From: Thiodiazotropha sp050291245
GTDB lineage: Bacteria > Pseudomonadota > Gammaproteobacteria > Chromatiales > Chromatiaceae
Direction: 5' to 3'
Assembly: GCA_050291245.1 (NCBI GenBank)
Contig: JBNKJP010000035.1
Location: 31,660 to 95,659 of the forward strand
Length of the DNA: 64,000 bases
Shown here: one piece after another, positions 1 to 13,367 of the stretch
Layout: each line of letters begins with the position of its first letter
Numbering within the stretch: position 1 is the stretch's first letter
The notes under the pieces: model-generated
Databases searched by the model: none
Told to the model about the DNA's origin: nothing
The model's input: the letters and a program-made list of their open reading frames with translations, nothing else
Program-made: the position numbers and the translations under genes

Positions 1-4342
<4,342 letters not shown>

Positions 4343-4468
4343 TTCACAAACCTCATTTTGCCCGCCCCAGCCGGATACCTACCCTGCCGAAGGTCATGAC
4401 AATAACCTGAAATCATGGAATGTTCGGCGGCGCATACGGCCGCTCGAATCGCAGAACATGGTAGGATA

Positions 4469-4488
4469 CTTGAGAATTCACTCTCAAG
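4469..4488. promoter_or_regulatory. Inverted repeat upstream of gltB
   Basis: CTTGAGA and TCTCAAG form a 7-bp inverted repeat with a 6-nt centre, about 130 nt upstream of the gltB start in the 223-nt gap behind damX. It could be an operator for gltB. No regulator can be named from the sequence alone. Confidence 0.3.
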
Positions 4489-4565
4489 CCAGCGACGCAG
4501 ACAACCCTTTTGTTTCTAGTGAATTCGCCAACAGCAGGCCGCGCCCAAACCCGCCCCTGTACTCA

Positions 4566-6302
4566 TCACCGTATTGACCCGAAACTGCGGGCCCAGACAC
4601 CACTCTTTTGAATCGCGGTCGGCAGTTGTGTTTGCGCCCGCAGCGCAAGATCACGGCTCTCGAAACTGCCCCACAACAGGGAGTACCAAGCCACCCCTTT
4701 GCGCAGAGTCTGGTGAGTGTAAACTTTCCCCTTAAGCCTGTATCTACTTATAAAACGTTGTAAAGACTCAATATTTTCGACAGCAACCAATTGCAGGGTG
4801 TAGTTTTCGGAGGGTTGGGCAGCAATCCACGCCTGCGCATCATCCAGCGGCGCATCGATTCCGGGTGACACAGCTTCAGGCTCCGGTTTTGCGGCCGGGG
4901 CAGGGGAGTTCTCCGTCTGAACCCGCGGAACGGGGGAAGACTCAGTGGCCACGCTGTTGGGAGGAGCGGTCTTCTCAAGCGGGTTTTCCTGGGCTTCAAC
5001 AGGGCTCGGCTCTTCAGGAACCTCCAGCGCTTCCTGAGCGACCGGGTTATTTTCCACGACAGGCTCGGGGTCGGGTTTCAATACCGGCGTCAGCCCCGGC
5101 GACTCGGTCTGCCTGGTCAATGCCGAACCCCGTTCGGCATCCGCAGACGACGAAACCTGCTCCCGGGGTGGGGCTGGGGTGTCCGATATGGCTTCCTGAG
5201 TAACCGGTTTGGATTCCTGGTCTGCTTGGGGGGTCTGATCCGTACCGATGGGGAAAGCGGGGTTCTGTACAGCCGTCTCGTCCAATACCGACTCAGACTG
5301 TGCCTCTGGAGAGGCTGCGGGGGACACCTGGGTGCGAGGAACCCGTTCGACTGCGGGCTCACCCAGTGGCTTCTCAACCGGCAGACTCGCGATTCGGGTA
5401 TCCTGCTCCGCGGGAAGCGGCAAGCGGATCGGCTCACCCGGCAGGGTTTCGGAATCCACAGAGGATGCGCTCTTCTGCTCGGCGAGACTGTCCGGATCGA
5501 ACATCCGGTTGATGGGTCCCTGAAACAGTAACAACAGGACAATCACAGTCAGCAGGGGCACACCGTACATGACCAGCTGATGGCGATAGGTGGTGAAAAG
5601 CGAGGCCTGGATTTCGCCCTTGTGCCCGACATCATTGAGGATTTCCGTGGCCAGCAGCCCCGGCACCCCACCGGTCTCCTTGTAGACCCGGGCCAATTTC
5701 CCATCATCCAGGGCAAAATGTTCCGACAAGCCCTCACCTTTGAGCATGAAGTGCATGAAATCGACCGCCTGGCGGAGGGTCAGTACCGGCATATCGATCG
5801 CCTGGATCACCTGAGGCGACATCACCTGCAACTGGGGCGTTGCCAAAAGGTGATCGATCTGCTCGTTGGCGAACAACACGATACTAACCAGCCGAACACC
5901 ATCCAACTGACGCTCGAAGAGCCTCAACAGGGTCATCAGACTGGTGGGAGGAAGCATCTGCGCATCATCCACCAGCACCACGGGGATTCGGCCGCGCTTG
6001 CGCATAACCTCGAAGCGCGCCACCAGGCGCTGCAACAGTTCACCGGCGATATCGGGCAACCCGTTGCAACGGGCAATAAAGGCCAGCAAGCGATCCGGTT
6101 GGAGTGTCGGGTCTGCCGAGAAGTGGCAAACCACCCAGTCATCAGGGGCACTCTGCTGCAATTTTGATGCAAGCAGGGTCTTTCCGCTCCCCGAAGCCCC
6201 CCGGACCAGAGGCACCAACTCACTGTTTTCGATCAGATGGCGTATCAGGTCCAGGTGGGCACTGATCTCGGGTGTGGAAAAGAACTCGTTGGGTTCAGTC
6301 AC
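4566..6302 (-). CDS. damX: DamX-like AAA ATPase with C-terminal SPOR domain
   Basis: 578 aa. Residues 1-230 are an ExeA-type AAA ATPase with Walker A GASGSGKT (35-42) and Walker B PVVLVDD (107-113). One membrane helix lies at about 244-261, then a Pro/Glu-rich low-complexity linker (270-490), then a SPOR-like domain (about 498-578) starting ENYTLQLVAV. E. coli DamX lacks a strong ATPase, but this ATPase-TM-SPOR form is usual next to aroB in other gammaproteobacteria. SPOR domains bind denuded septal peptidoglycan, so a cell-division role at the inner membrane is expected. It follows aroB by 24 nt and is probably cotranscribed with aroKB. Confidence 0.88.
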   Translation of the reverse strand: MTEPNEFFSTPEISAHLDLIRHLIENSELVPLVRGASGSGKTLLASKLQQSAPDDWVVCHFSADPTLQPDRLLAFIARCNGLPDIAGELLQRLVARFEVMRKRGRIPVVLVDDAQMLPPTSLMTLLRLFERQLDGVRLVSIVLFANEQIDHLLATPQLQVMSPQVIQAIDMPVLTLRQAVDFMHFMLKGEGLSEHFALDDGKLARVYKETGGVPGLLATEILNDVGHKGEIQASLFTTYRHQLVMYGVPLLTVIVLLLLFQGPINRMFDPDSLAEQKSASSVDSETLPGEPIRLPLPAEQDTRIASLPVEKPLGEPAVERVPRTQVSPAASPEAQSESVLDETAVQNPAFPIGTDQTPQADQESKPVTQEAISDTPAPPREQVSSSADAERGSALTRQTESPGLTPVLKPDPEPVVENNPVAQEALEVPEEPSPVEAQENPLEKTAPPNSVATESSPVPRVQTENSPAPAAKPEPEAVSPGIDAPLDDAQAWIAAQPSENYTLQLVAVENIESLQRFISRYRLKGKVYTHQTLRKGVAWYSLLWGSFESRDLALRAQTQLPTAIQKSGVWARSFGSIR

Positions 6303-6326
6303 TATCGTCCCCGCATAAACTTACTG

Positions 6327-7424
6327 TCAACGCCCGTACTGCGCCAGGGTCTGTACGAGCAGATCCCGCTCGAACACATCGGTCACGACCGCCCGGCCGA
6401 TGGATTCGAGCAGTACCAATCTCAGTCGACCGTCCAGAACCTTCTTGTCGACAGCCATAAGCTCCAGAAACCGTTCGACACTCAACGTAGCAGGCGGAGT
6501 CACCGGCAGTCGCGCCTGTTCAATCAAGCGGATCGCCCGCTCACAGGCCGCCTCGGAGAGCCAGCCCAGCCGACGGGACAGATCCGCCGCCATGCACATC
6601 CCGGTAGCCACCGCCTCACCGTGCAGCCATTCACCATAGCCCATACCGGTCTCGATGGCGTGGCCAAAGGTATGCCCCAGATTAAGCAGCGCCCGTTGCC
6701 CGGCTTCACGCTCGTCCGCCGCCACCACATCCGCCTTGCATCGGCAGGAGCGTTCAATGGCATAGGCCAGTAACCCGGGGTCCCGCTCCAGCAGCCCTGT
6801 CATGTTGGTTTCCAGCCAGGTAACAAACGCCTCGTCGACGATCAGTCCGTACTTGATCACCTCGGCAAGCCCGGATGCGAACTGCCGATCGTCCAGGGTG
6901 CGCAAGGTCGCGGTATCCGCCAATACCACACGGGGCTGGTAGAAGGCCCCGATCATATTCTTGCCCAGGGGATGATTTACCCCGGTCTTCCCCCCGACCG
7001 AAGAATCCACCTGGGAGAGCAGGGTGGTCGGTACCTGAATGAAGTGTACGCCGCGCTGATAGGTTGCCGCGGCAAACCCGGTCATGTCTCCGACAACCCC
7101 TCCGCCCAGGGCAACCAGAGTTGCCTGCCGGGTAAAACGCTGCTCCAACAGCGCGGTAAAAATACGGTTGACCATATCGAGAGTCTTGTACTGCTCCCCA
7201 TCCGGCAGAATGCAGGTGGCCACTTCAAAATCGTCCAGTGCCTTCAGGGTGGTATCCAGATACAGTGGCGCCACGGTTTCATTGGTCACCACCATGACCT
7301 GACGACCGGGAATCGCCTCACGAAAATGCGCTGAGTCCGTATGCACGCCTTCACCGATAAAGATCGGGTAACTGCGCTCACCCAAATCGACAACCAAACT
7401 TTTTTCAACGTTATTCAATTTCAC
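6327..7424 (-). CDS. aroB: 3-dehydroquinate synthase
   Basis: 365 aa. Second step of the shikimate pathway: DAHP to 3-dehydroquinate, NAD- and metal-dependent, cytosolic. Family motifs are LGERSYPI near the N-terminus, LPDGEQYKTL, VALGGGVVGDMTGFAA, PTTLLSQVDSSVGGKTGVNH and NLGHTFGHAIE with metal-binding His. Full length. The start is GTG (GTGAAATTG), and its last bases overlap the aroK stop TGA by 4 nt, so translational coupling is likely. Confidence 0.97.
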   Translation of the reverse strand: MKLNNVEKSLVVDLGERSYPIFIGEGVHTDSAHFREAIPGRQVMVVTNETVAPLYLDTTLKALDDFEVATCILPDGEQYKTLDMVNRIFTALLEQRFTRQATLVALGGGVVGDMTGFAAATYQRGVHFIQVPTTLLSQVDSSVGGKTGVNHPLGKNMIGAFYQPRVVLADTATLRTLDDRQFASGLAEVIKYGLIVDEAFVTWLETNMTGLLERDPGLLAYAIERSCRCKADVVAADEREAGQRALLNLGHTFGHAIETGMGYGEWLHGEAVATGMCMAADLSRRLGWLSEAACERAIRLIEQARLPVTPPATLSVERFLELMAVDKKVLDGRLRLVLLESIGRAVVTDVFERDLLVQTLAQYGR

Positions 7425-7951
7425 TCAGCCTTCGGTGAGAGCAGCTCGATCTGTTTACGGATTTCCTGAACCACGGCTTGGGTATTGCGACCTTCCGTAC
7501 TGATCAATAGGTCCGCCGTCTGCCGATACAGGGGATCACGAACTTCCAGTAACTGCTTGAGTTTCGTCAAGGGGTCCTCCGTTTGCAGCAGGGGTCTGTT
7601 TTTATCCCGATGGGTCCGTTCGTATTGCTGCTCCGCGGTACAGTGAAGATAGATGACCACGCCCCGAGAAGACAATAGTTTTCGATTCTCATCTCTGAGC
7701 ACGGCACCGCCACCGGTCGCCAGGACGATCCCGTCCCGGGCCGTCAGTTCATTGATGACATCATGTTCGCGATGTCGGAACCCGGCCTCCCCCTCGAATT
7801 CGAAGATGGTGGGTATATCGACCCCGGTACGCCGTTGAATCTCCAAATCCGAATCAACGAATTCCTTATGATAGTACTCAGCCAACTGACGGCCAACCGT
7901 GGTTTTTCCCGCACCCATGGGACCGATCAAAAAGAGGTTGTGTACTTTCAT
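7421..7951 (-). CDS. aroK: Shikimate kinase
   Basis: 176 aa from the ATG at 7951. Phosphorylates shikimate with ATP. The P-loop GPMGAGKT is at residues 10-17, the substrate-binding Asp lies in DSDLEIQRRTG, the GGGA loop follows in ATGGGAV, and the lid Arg lies in DKNRPLL. An in-frame TTG four codons upstream (7963) would add only MDPF; the ATG fits the family N-terminus better. First gene of an aroK-aroB-damX unit separated from pilQ by a terminator, so it probably has its own promoter in 7952-8125. Confidence 0.95.
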   Translation of the reverse strand: MKVHNLFLIGPMGAGKTTVGRQLAEYYHKEFVDSDLEIQRRTGVDIPTIFEFEGEAGFRHREHDVINELTARDGIVLATGGGAVLRDENRKLLSSRGVVIYLHCTAEQQYERTHRDKNRPLLQTEDPLTKLKQLLEVRDPLYRQTADLLISTEGRNTQAVVQEIRKQIELLSPKAE

Positions 7952-8125
7952 GAATGGATCCAATGCGTTGGCTTGTGGTGAGAATACTACAGAGTGAAAC
8001 CATTAAAGAACGATCCTTCGTCATGCCTGAAGTTGTAACACAACTCCAGATATCATCCTCACAGAGCACAGAAAGAAGAAATCAGATTTTGCTCTAGTAT
8101 TGCAAAACAACACGCTATCTACAAA

Positions 8126-8159
8126 ACAAAAAAGGCGCGCCTTCGGCGCGCCTTTTTTT
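8126..8159 (-). terminator. Strong intrinsic terminator after pilQ
   Basis: GGCGCGCC-TTC-GGCGCGCC (8134-8152) forms an 8-bp GC-only stem with a 3-nt loop, flanked by an A-run on the left and a T-run (8153-8159) on the right, so it can act in both directions. It lies 16 nt after the pilQ stop and separates the pil operon from aroK. Confidence 0.92.
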
Positions 8160-8175
8160 CAGGAACACGCGCTAT

Positions 8176-10377
8176 TTATCGAACGGTAAGCGTCTCTTTG
8201 AGGATCTTCGGGGTCACGAAAATCAACAACTCATTGTTGTTGTCTACATTCTCGTTTCTCCTGAACAAGGCCCCCGCGTAGGGCAGATCACCAAAGAAAG
8301 GCACCTTTTCCTGAGAAGTGGTTTTGGTACGCTCGAACACGCCACCCAGTACCACGGTCTCACCGTTATCCACCAATACGGTGGTCTCAATTTTTCGCGT
8401 ATCAATCGGCGGCACACCCAAAATTGAACGGGAGTAATCAGGGTTATCCTTGTTGATCACCAAGTCCATACGTATCCGGTCATCGGGAGTGATATGCGGA
8501 ACGACATCCAATTTAAGCAACGCTTCCTTGAAGGCAATCCGGGTAGCGCCACTGGATGTTGATTCCTGATAGGGAATTTCAATACCCTGCTTGATCGTGG
8601 CCTGAGTCTGGTCGGAGGTGATTACTCGCGGACTTGAGATCAGCTCACCACGTCCCTCTGTCTGCATTGCGGTCAATTCCAGTTGCAGCAGATAGGAACC
8701 AACTTTACCGACCAAGAAGTTCAAACCACCAGATGGCGCATTAACCGGAAGATTGACCATCAAGGCTTCTTGATTGTCTGAACCGTCAATGTCGGGATCG
8801 TTCGATTCGATTCCAGGGGCAATACCGAACGTATTGTTGAGATAACCCGACATGGCACCTGCCGTCAAGGTGAAGTTATCCCCGACAGAACCATCGAAAT
8901 TCGTACCAAAACGAACACCCAAATCTTTGGCGAAATCGTTGTTTGCGATGACAATTCGGGATTCGATCAACACCTGCCGAACCGGGATATCGAGTTTTTG
9001 AAGCAACCGGCGGATATCTTCAAGCTTGGCGCCTGTGTCTTGAATCAGGAGGGTATTGGTCCGAACGTCCACGGTCACATTACCTCTTTCGGAAAGCAAC
9101 CGGTTTTCCTCGGACTTGAGCAAGGACGCTAGATCTTCCGCTTTGGCGTAACTGACTTGAATAAAATCAGACTGCAGGGGCGCCAGCTCTTCAATCTTCT
9201 GCTGTGCCTCAAGCTCTAACTGCTCCCTCGCCGCAACCTCTTCGGTCGGCGCAACCATGATTACATTGTCAATCTGGCGTTTGGTAAGGCCTTTCGACTT
9301 CAGGATGATGTCGAGAGCCTGATCCCATGGGACATTTTTCAAACGTAAGGTGATACGACCGTTCACAGTGTCACTGGTTACCAGATTCAGGCCGGTAAAA
9401 TCCGCCAGCAGCTGCAGCACCGCGCGAATCTCAATATCCTGAAAATTAAGAGAAAGGCGCTCACCGGTAAACACCATGCGATCTTTGAGCAACTTTTCTT
9501 TTTCCTGTTTGCTCAGGGAACGTACCTCGACTGCAAATATTTCATTGGCTTGGTAAGCAAGGTAATCATACTCACCGATAGGACTGATCTCGACAATGAC
9601 ATTTTCACCCTGAGGCTTGGTGACTACCTTGCTGACGGGCGTCGCGAAGTCCATTACATCCAGGGACTGAAAATGGCCATCATCGATAGAGGCTTTGAAC
9701 ACCTCCATAACTATTTTGCCACCCTCTTCGCGTACATCCACGGGAACGGAAGGATTTCCGAGGGTCAGAAGCACCCGCCCTTCGCCGTTTTCACCACGAC
9801 GAAAGTCGATATTTTCAATATCGTACCCGGATTGTGAGCTCGAATCAGGTGTGTCGGTCGATCCGGCGGATACCGGGGTAGTATCCGTATCTTCTGCAGA
9901 AACCATCGATGAGGAGATGACGCCTTTACCGCCGACATCCAGCGTGATGAACACCTTGTCGCCCATGATTTCAGTTTTATACCCGACCATGGAATTCAGA
10001 TTTATGACAAGGCGGGTGCGATTTCCGGCTTCCAGGGCGGTAATGCTGTGAGCAGGCCCGACACCGATCAGCTTGGTCTTGTATCCCAACGCACTGCTGA
10101 CATCCGCGAAATCGAGAGAGATGCGGGCCGGGTTTTCCGTTACGAAGCTGGCCGGCTCATCCACGGGACCACTCATGCCCAAGGTAATCTGTACCCGGTC
10201 TCCCGGTAGGGCCGAGAAATCGATCGTCTGCAGGGAAGCTCCGGCCAGTGCATACAGCGGAATACCCAACAGGATCAAAAACAACATCAATCCAACATAT
10301 CCAGGACGCTGATTAGCGCCTGTCCGTCCAGATTGCCCCTTCCTACAGTGTTTGAGTGCCATTGGCAAACCCCTCAT
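8176..10377 (-). CDS. pilQ: Type IV pilus secretin PilQ
   Basis: 733 aa. Outer-membrane secretin through which the type IV pilus exits. A signal/anchor segment (about residues 28-46) is followed by two AMIN peptidoglycan-binding domains (about 48-290), an STN/N0 domain (LSLNFQDIEIRAVLQLLADF), secretin N1 domains and the C-terminal secretin barrel with VPFFGDLPYAGALFR. The ATG at 10377 has AAGAGGA 8 nt upstream; a second in-frame ATG five codons on is also possible. Last gene of pilMNOPQ. Confidence 0.97.
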   Translation of the reverse strand: MRGLPMALKHCRKGQSGRTGANQRPGYVGLMLFLILLGIPLYALAGASLQTIDFSALPGDRVQITLGMSGPVDEPASFVTENPARISLDFADVSSALGYKTKLIGVGPAHSITALEAGNRTRLVINLNSMVGYKTEIMGDKVFITLDVGGKGVISSSMVSAEDTDTTPVSAGSTDTPDSSSQSGYDIENIDFRRGENGEGRVLLTLGNPSVPVDVREEGGKIVMEVFKASIDDGHFQSLDVMDFATPVSKVVTKPQGENVIVEISPIGEYDYLAYQANEIFAVEVRSLSKQEKEKLLKDRMVFTGERLSLNFQDIEIRAVLQLLADFTGLNLVTSDTVNGRITLRLKNVPWDQALDIILKSKGLTKRQIDNVIMVAPTEEVAAREQLELEAQQKIEELAPLQSDFIQVSYAKAEDLASLLKSEENRLLSERGNVTVDVRTNTLLIQDTGAKLEDIRRLLQKLDIPVRQVLIESRIVIANNDFAKDLGVRFGTNFDGSVGDNFTLTAGAMSGYLNNTFGIAPGIESNDPDIDGSDNQEALMVNLPVNAPSGGLNFLVGKVGSYLLQLELTAMQTEGRGELISSPRVITSDQTQATIKQGIEIPYQESTSSGATRIAFKEALLKLDVVPHITPDDRIRMDLVINKDNPDYSRSILGVPPIDTRKIETTVLVDNGETVVLGGVFERTKTTSQEKVPFFGDLPYAGALFRRNENVDNNNELLIFVTPKILKETLTVR

Positions 10378-10393
10378 CTCGAATTCCTCTTGA

Positions 10394-10930
10394 CTATTCC
10401 GCCAACGCTAGCGAAGCCTGACGCTCAATGTAACCACCAGAACCATCCTGGACAATCTCGTTCAACTCGATCCTGTCTTCGGTTATCAGCATAATACGGC
10501 CGTGATTCTGTCCCATGTAGTTACCGTTCTTCACCTTGTGAACCGTCCCCTCCTTGGTCTTCACCAGGCCCCAGGCGACCCCTTTCTGCTCCAGGGTTCC
10601 TACCATACGTATGGAGTCCAGAGGATAGCTCTCCAACTCTTCCTTGCGGCGATTCAGATCAGGCCTGAGTCCATTGCCCGCAACCCCTGTGGTATCCGCC
10701 TCCTCACCCGTCATATCGATGAACGGGTTTCGCCGACCCGCCGAAGTGTAAAGGAAGGTCTCGATCTGTCTGATCTCAGGCAAAGGTTCAATCCGCCCGG
10801 GCGGCCTTGCCTTGATATCCCCAACCTCCTGCTGCAACTCATCCAAATGGGGATTGGCGCACCCGGCCAACAAGAGCAAAGACAGGGAGGCGATCAACAG
10901 CCGGCATTTCGAAACAGCATGCATGCTCAT
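10394..10930 (-). CDS. pilP: Type IV pilus lipoprotein PilP
   Basis: 178 aa. Inner-membrane lipoprotein linking PilNO to PilQ in the periplasm. The signal peptide ends in the lipobox LLLAGC (Cys24). After a flexible stretch, the PilP beta-domain follows from RRNPF. The start ATGA overlaps the pilO stop. Confidence 0.95.
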   Translation of the reverse strand: MSMHAVSKCRLLIASLSLLLLAGCANPHLDELQQEVGDIKARPPGRIEPLPEIRQIETFLYTSAGRRNPFIDMTGEEADTTGVAGNGLRPDLNRRKEELESYPLDSIRMVGTLEQKGVAWGLVKTKEGTVHKVKNGNYMGQNHGRIMLITEDRIELNEIVQDGSGGYIERQASLALAE

Positions 10931-11526
10931 TGGCCCTCCTCCTCATCAAGATAGCGATAGGTCTTTGCGGTCGCTTCCAACATGAGATCTTCCCGCCCCT
11001 CCTTTTCCGAAGGACGTTTAATCTTGATGTCATGAATTGTCACGATCCGGGGTAACGCTGCTAACCCACTGATAAAATCACCGAATTCATGATATTCGCC
11101 TCTTACAACGATTTGTATCGGAAGTTCGGCGTAGAACTCCCGAGGTACCTCATCGAGGGGCTTGAAGAGCTCAAACTCCAATCCGGACGCCAATCCTGTC
11201 TGGGAGACATCCACCAGAAGTTCCGCAACCTCTGTCTTGTCCGGCAACTGTCTGAGCATGGCGCCGAAGGACTCCTTCATCTCCTCCAACTGTTTACGAT
11301 AACCCTCCAGGTTTGCCGCTTTCGCCTGTTTGGTTTCGAATTCTTTCAGCAGCTTTTGTTCTGTCTGCTGAACGGTCTCTAGTCGTCCGAGTTGATCCTC
11401 TATGATCAGATAATAGCCTGCAACCATCACGATAACGGCCACCAATATGACCACCACGGCTTTGACCGGGGTCGGCCAGACACCGATATTACTGAAGTCG
11501 AGTTCGTTGAGATCTTCGAGATTCAT
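10927..11526 (-). CDS. pilO: Type IV pilus inner-membrane protein PilO
   Basis: 199 aa. Bitopic protein pairing with PilN in the pilus alignment complex. Short cytoplasmic N-terminus (DLNELDFSNIGVWP), one membrane helix at about 22-43, then a periplasmic coiled coil (about 45-100) and a ferredoxin-like domain. It overlaps pilN and pilP by 4 nt on each side, which indicates coupled translation. Confidence 0.95.
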   Translation of the reverse strand: MNLEDLNELDFSNIGVWPTPVKAVVVILVAVIVMVAGYYLIIEDQLGRLETVQQTEQKLLKEFETKQAKAANLEGYRKQLEEMKESFGAMLRQLPDKTEVAELLVDVSQTGLASGLEFELFKPLDEVPREFYAELPIQIVVRGEYHEFGDFISGLAALPRIVTIHDIKIKRPSEKEGREDLMLEATAKTYRYLDEEEGQ

Positions 11527-12083
11527 TGATCCACCTCCGCATTCTGGGAGGCCTGTTTAACCGTCAGTTTGAAGTGACTGTAGCCCGTCCCTGTCTTCTC
11601 CTTGCTTTCGATGAAATCGAGGGTGGGTGTCTCCAGCCATTCAGAGGCATCGATGTTCCGCATCATCGCAGATACCCGGGCATTGGACTGCGCCTGGCCG
11701 CTGAAGGCGACTTTATTGCCCGCTTGGTCAACCTCATCGAGAAACACGCCGTCCGGAAGGGTTGCCACAATCTCATCAAACAGATGCACGATCTGTGGCC
11801 GGCTGCTCTGCAGCTCCTGGATGATATTCATGCGGGCAATCAGGTTGTCCTTGGTTTTTTCCAGATCCCGGATTTCACTGATCTTCTTCTCAACCGCCTT
11901 GATTTCCGACGTAAGGTAGTTGTTTCGGGTCTCCTGCGCCGAAATCTGGCCTTCGATGATCTGGTGAGCACCGTACACCAGCAGGATGGACACCAGAGCC
12001 CCACCCGCGACCATCATCCCGAACTCTTTCTGGCGCTCTTTCCGTTCCGCTTCCCGCCATGGGAGTAAGTTAATCCGCGCCAT
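11523..12083 (-). CDS. pilN: Type IV pilus inner-membrane protein PilN
   Basis: 186 aa. Begins MARINLLPWREAERKERQKEF, the conserved cytoplasmic motif (INLLPWR) that docks into PilM, followed by a membrane helix (about 23-43), a coiled coil and a ferredoxin-like periplasmic domain. The start codon shares one base with the pilM stop (TAATG). Confidence 0.96.
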   Translation of the reverse strand: MARINLLPWREAERKERQKEFGMMVAGGALVSILLVYGAHQIIEGQISAQETRNNYLTSEIKAVEKKISEIRDLEKTKDNLIARMNIIQELQSSRPQIVHLFDEIVATLPDGVFLDEVDQAGNKVAFSGQAQSNARVSAMMRNIDASEWLETPTLDFIESKEKTGTGYSHFKLTVKQASQNAEVDQ

Positions 12084-13156
12084 TAGTCGAAACTCCTCAA
12101 TGCCAGACCGCAGGCAATCATCAGAGCCGGTGCGTCCGAACTCAGTGCCTGAGGTTTCACCCTGGACGATACCGACATGTTGGCAAACGGATTTGCCACG
12201 CTGGCCGGTGTCCCCAACTTCTCCTCGACCAGATCATCAATACCCGGAATCGAGGAGCTACCTCCCGCCAGGATGATGTGATCAACGGTGTTGTAGGCGC
12301 TCGAAGAGAAGAAAAACTGCAAGGAACGGCTAACCTGCTGCGCCATCGCCTCTTTGAAGGGCTCAAGCACCTCGGGCACATAGTTATCCGGCAGGCCCCC
12401 CTGGCGTTTGGCCATCCCCGCCTCTTCAATCGACAATCCGTATCGCCGCTGGATCTCCTCGGTGAGCTGGCGGCCGCCAAAATTCTGTTCGCGGGTATAG
12501 ATGATCTTGTTGTTATGCAGCACATTCAAGGTCGTTGTCGTCGCCCCGATGTCCGCGATGGCGATGGTCTGATCCTCGCCATGCTCGGGTAACTGATCGA
12601 GCAACTGGGTGCAGGCGTTTTCCATGGCGTAGGCTTCGACGTCCACGATCGTAGCGGTCAACCCGGCCAACTCGATGGCGGCCACACGATCATCCACGTT
12701 TTCGCTCCGGGAAGCCGCCAGCAGGACATCGACCAACTCCGGATTCTTCTCGGAAGGGCCGATGACCTCAAAATCGAGATTCACCTCTTCCAGGGGGTAG
12801 GGAATGTACTGGTCGGCCTCCAACTGGATCTGACTCTCCAGCTCCTGGTCAGACAGTGAGGCCGGCATGGAGATGACCTTGGTGATCACCGCGGACCCGG
12901 ATACCGCGACGGCGGCATGCTTGGCTCGCGACCCCGATCGTCGCACAGCGGCTCGGATCGCTTCACCGACCGCATCCACCTCGGCGATGTTCTTTTCCAC
13001 GACAGCGTTACCGGGAAGCGGCTCCACTCCGTAGGCTTCGACTCGGTAGGTTGCGCCATTGCGCCCTGTGGATTGCGACAGCTCGAGCAATTTGACTGCT
13101 GTTGAGCTGATGTCAATGCCTATTAAAGGCGGCTTTTTTCTTCCGAATAGTGACAT
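12083..13156 (-). CDS. pilM: Type IV pilus actin-like ATPase PilM
   Basis: 357 aa. Cytoplasmic actin-fold protein that binds the PilN tail. The phosphate-1 loop is in LIGIDISSTAVKLLELS, the second in IADIGATTTTLNV and the adenosine motif in IILAGGSSSIPG. First gene of the operon. Upstream promoter-like hexamers are listed separately. Confidence 0.96.
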   Translation of the reverse strand: MSLFGRKKPPLIGIDISSTAVKLLELSQSTGRNGATYRVEAYGVEPLPGNAVVEKNIAEVDAVGEAIRAAVRRSGSRAKHAAVAVSGSAVITKVISMPASLSDQELESQIQLEADQYIPYPLEEVNLDFEVIGPSEKNPELVDVLLAASRSENVDDRVAAIELAGLTATIVDVEAYAMENACTQLLDQLPEHGEDQTIAIADIGATTTTLNVLHNNKIIYTREQNFGGRQLTEEIQRRYGLSIEEAGMAKRQGGLPDNYVPEVLEPFKEAMAQQVSRSLQFFFSSSAYNTVDHIILAGGSSSIPGIDDLVEEKLGTPASVANPFANMSVSSRVKPQALSSDAPALMIACGLALRSFD

Positions 13157-13224
13157 GCGGGTTACCCAAACGATCCTTATGCCGCAGAATTGAACTAGGA
13201 TTCTCTTTAACTAGAGTAAGTAAC

Positions 13225-13253
13225 TATATAGCAGCAAATGATTTTTTTGTGAA
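13225..13253 (-). promoter_or_regulatory. Predicted sigma-70 promoter of pilMNOPQ
   Basis: On the minus strand, TTCACA (13253-13248) and TATATA (13230-13225) are separated by exactly 17 nt. This is close to the TTGACA/TATAAT consensus, in an AT-rich gap about 70 nt upstream of the pilM ATG. Confidence 0.55.
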
Positions 13254-13367
13254 GACATTTTTTCACAAACAAGTTCCAAAATGCGAACGTTTTATTTGCT
13301 AGACTATCGAACTTTGCTAGGGAACCATTCTGGTACCCCTGGATCAACCATTTCTGTGAACCAGCGC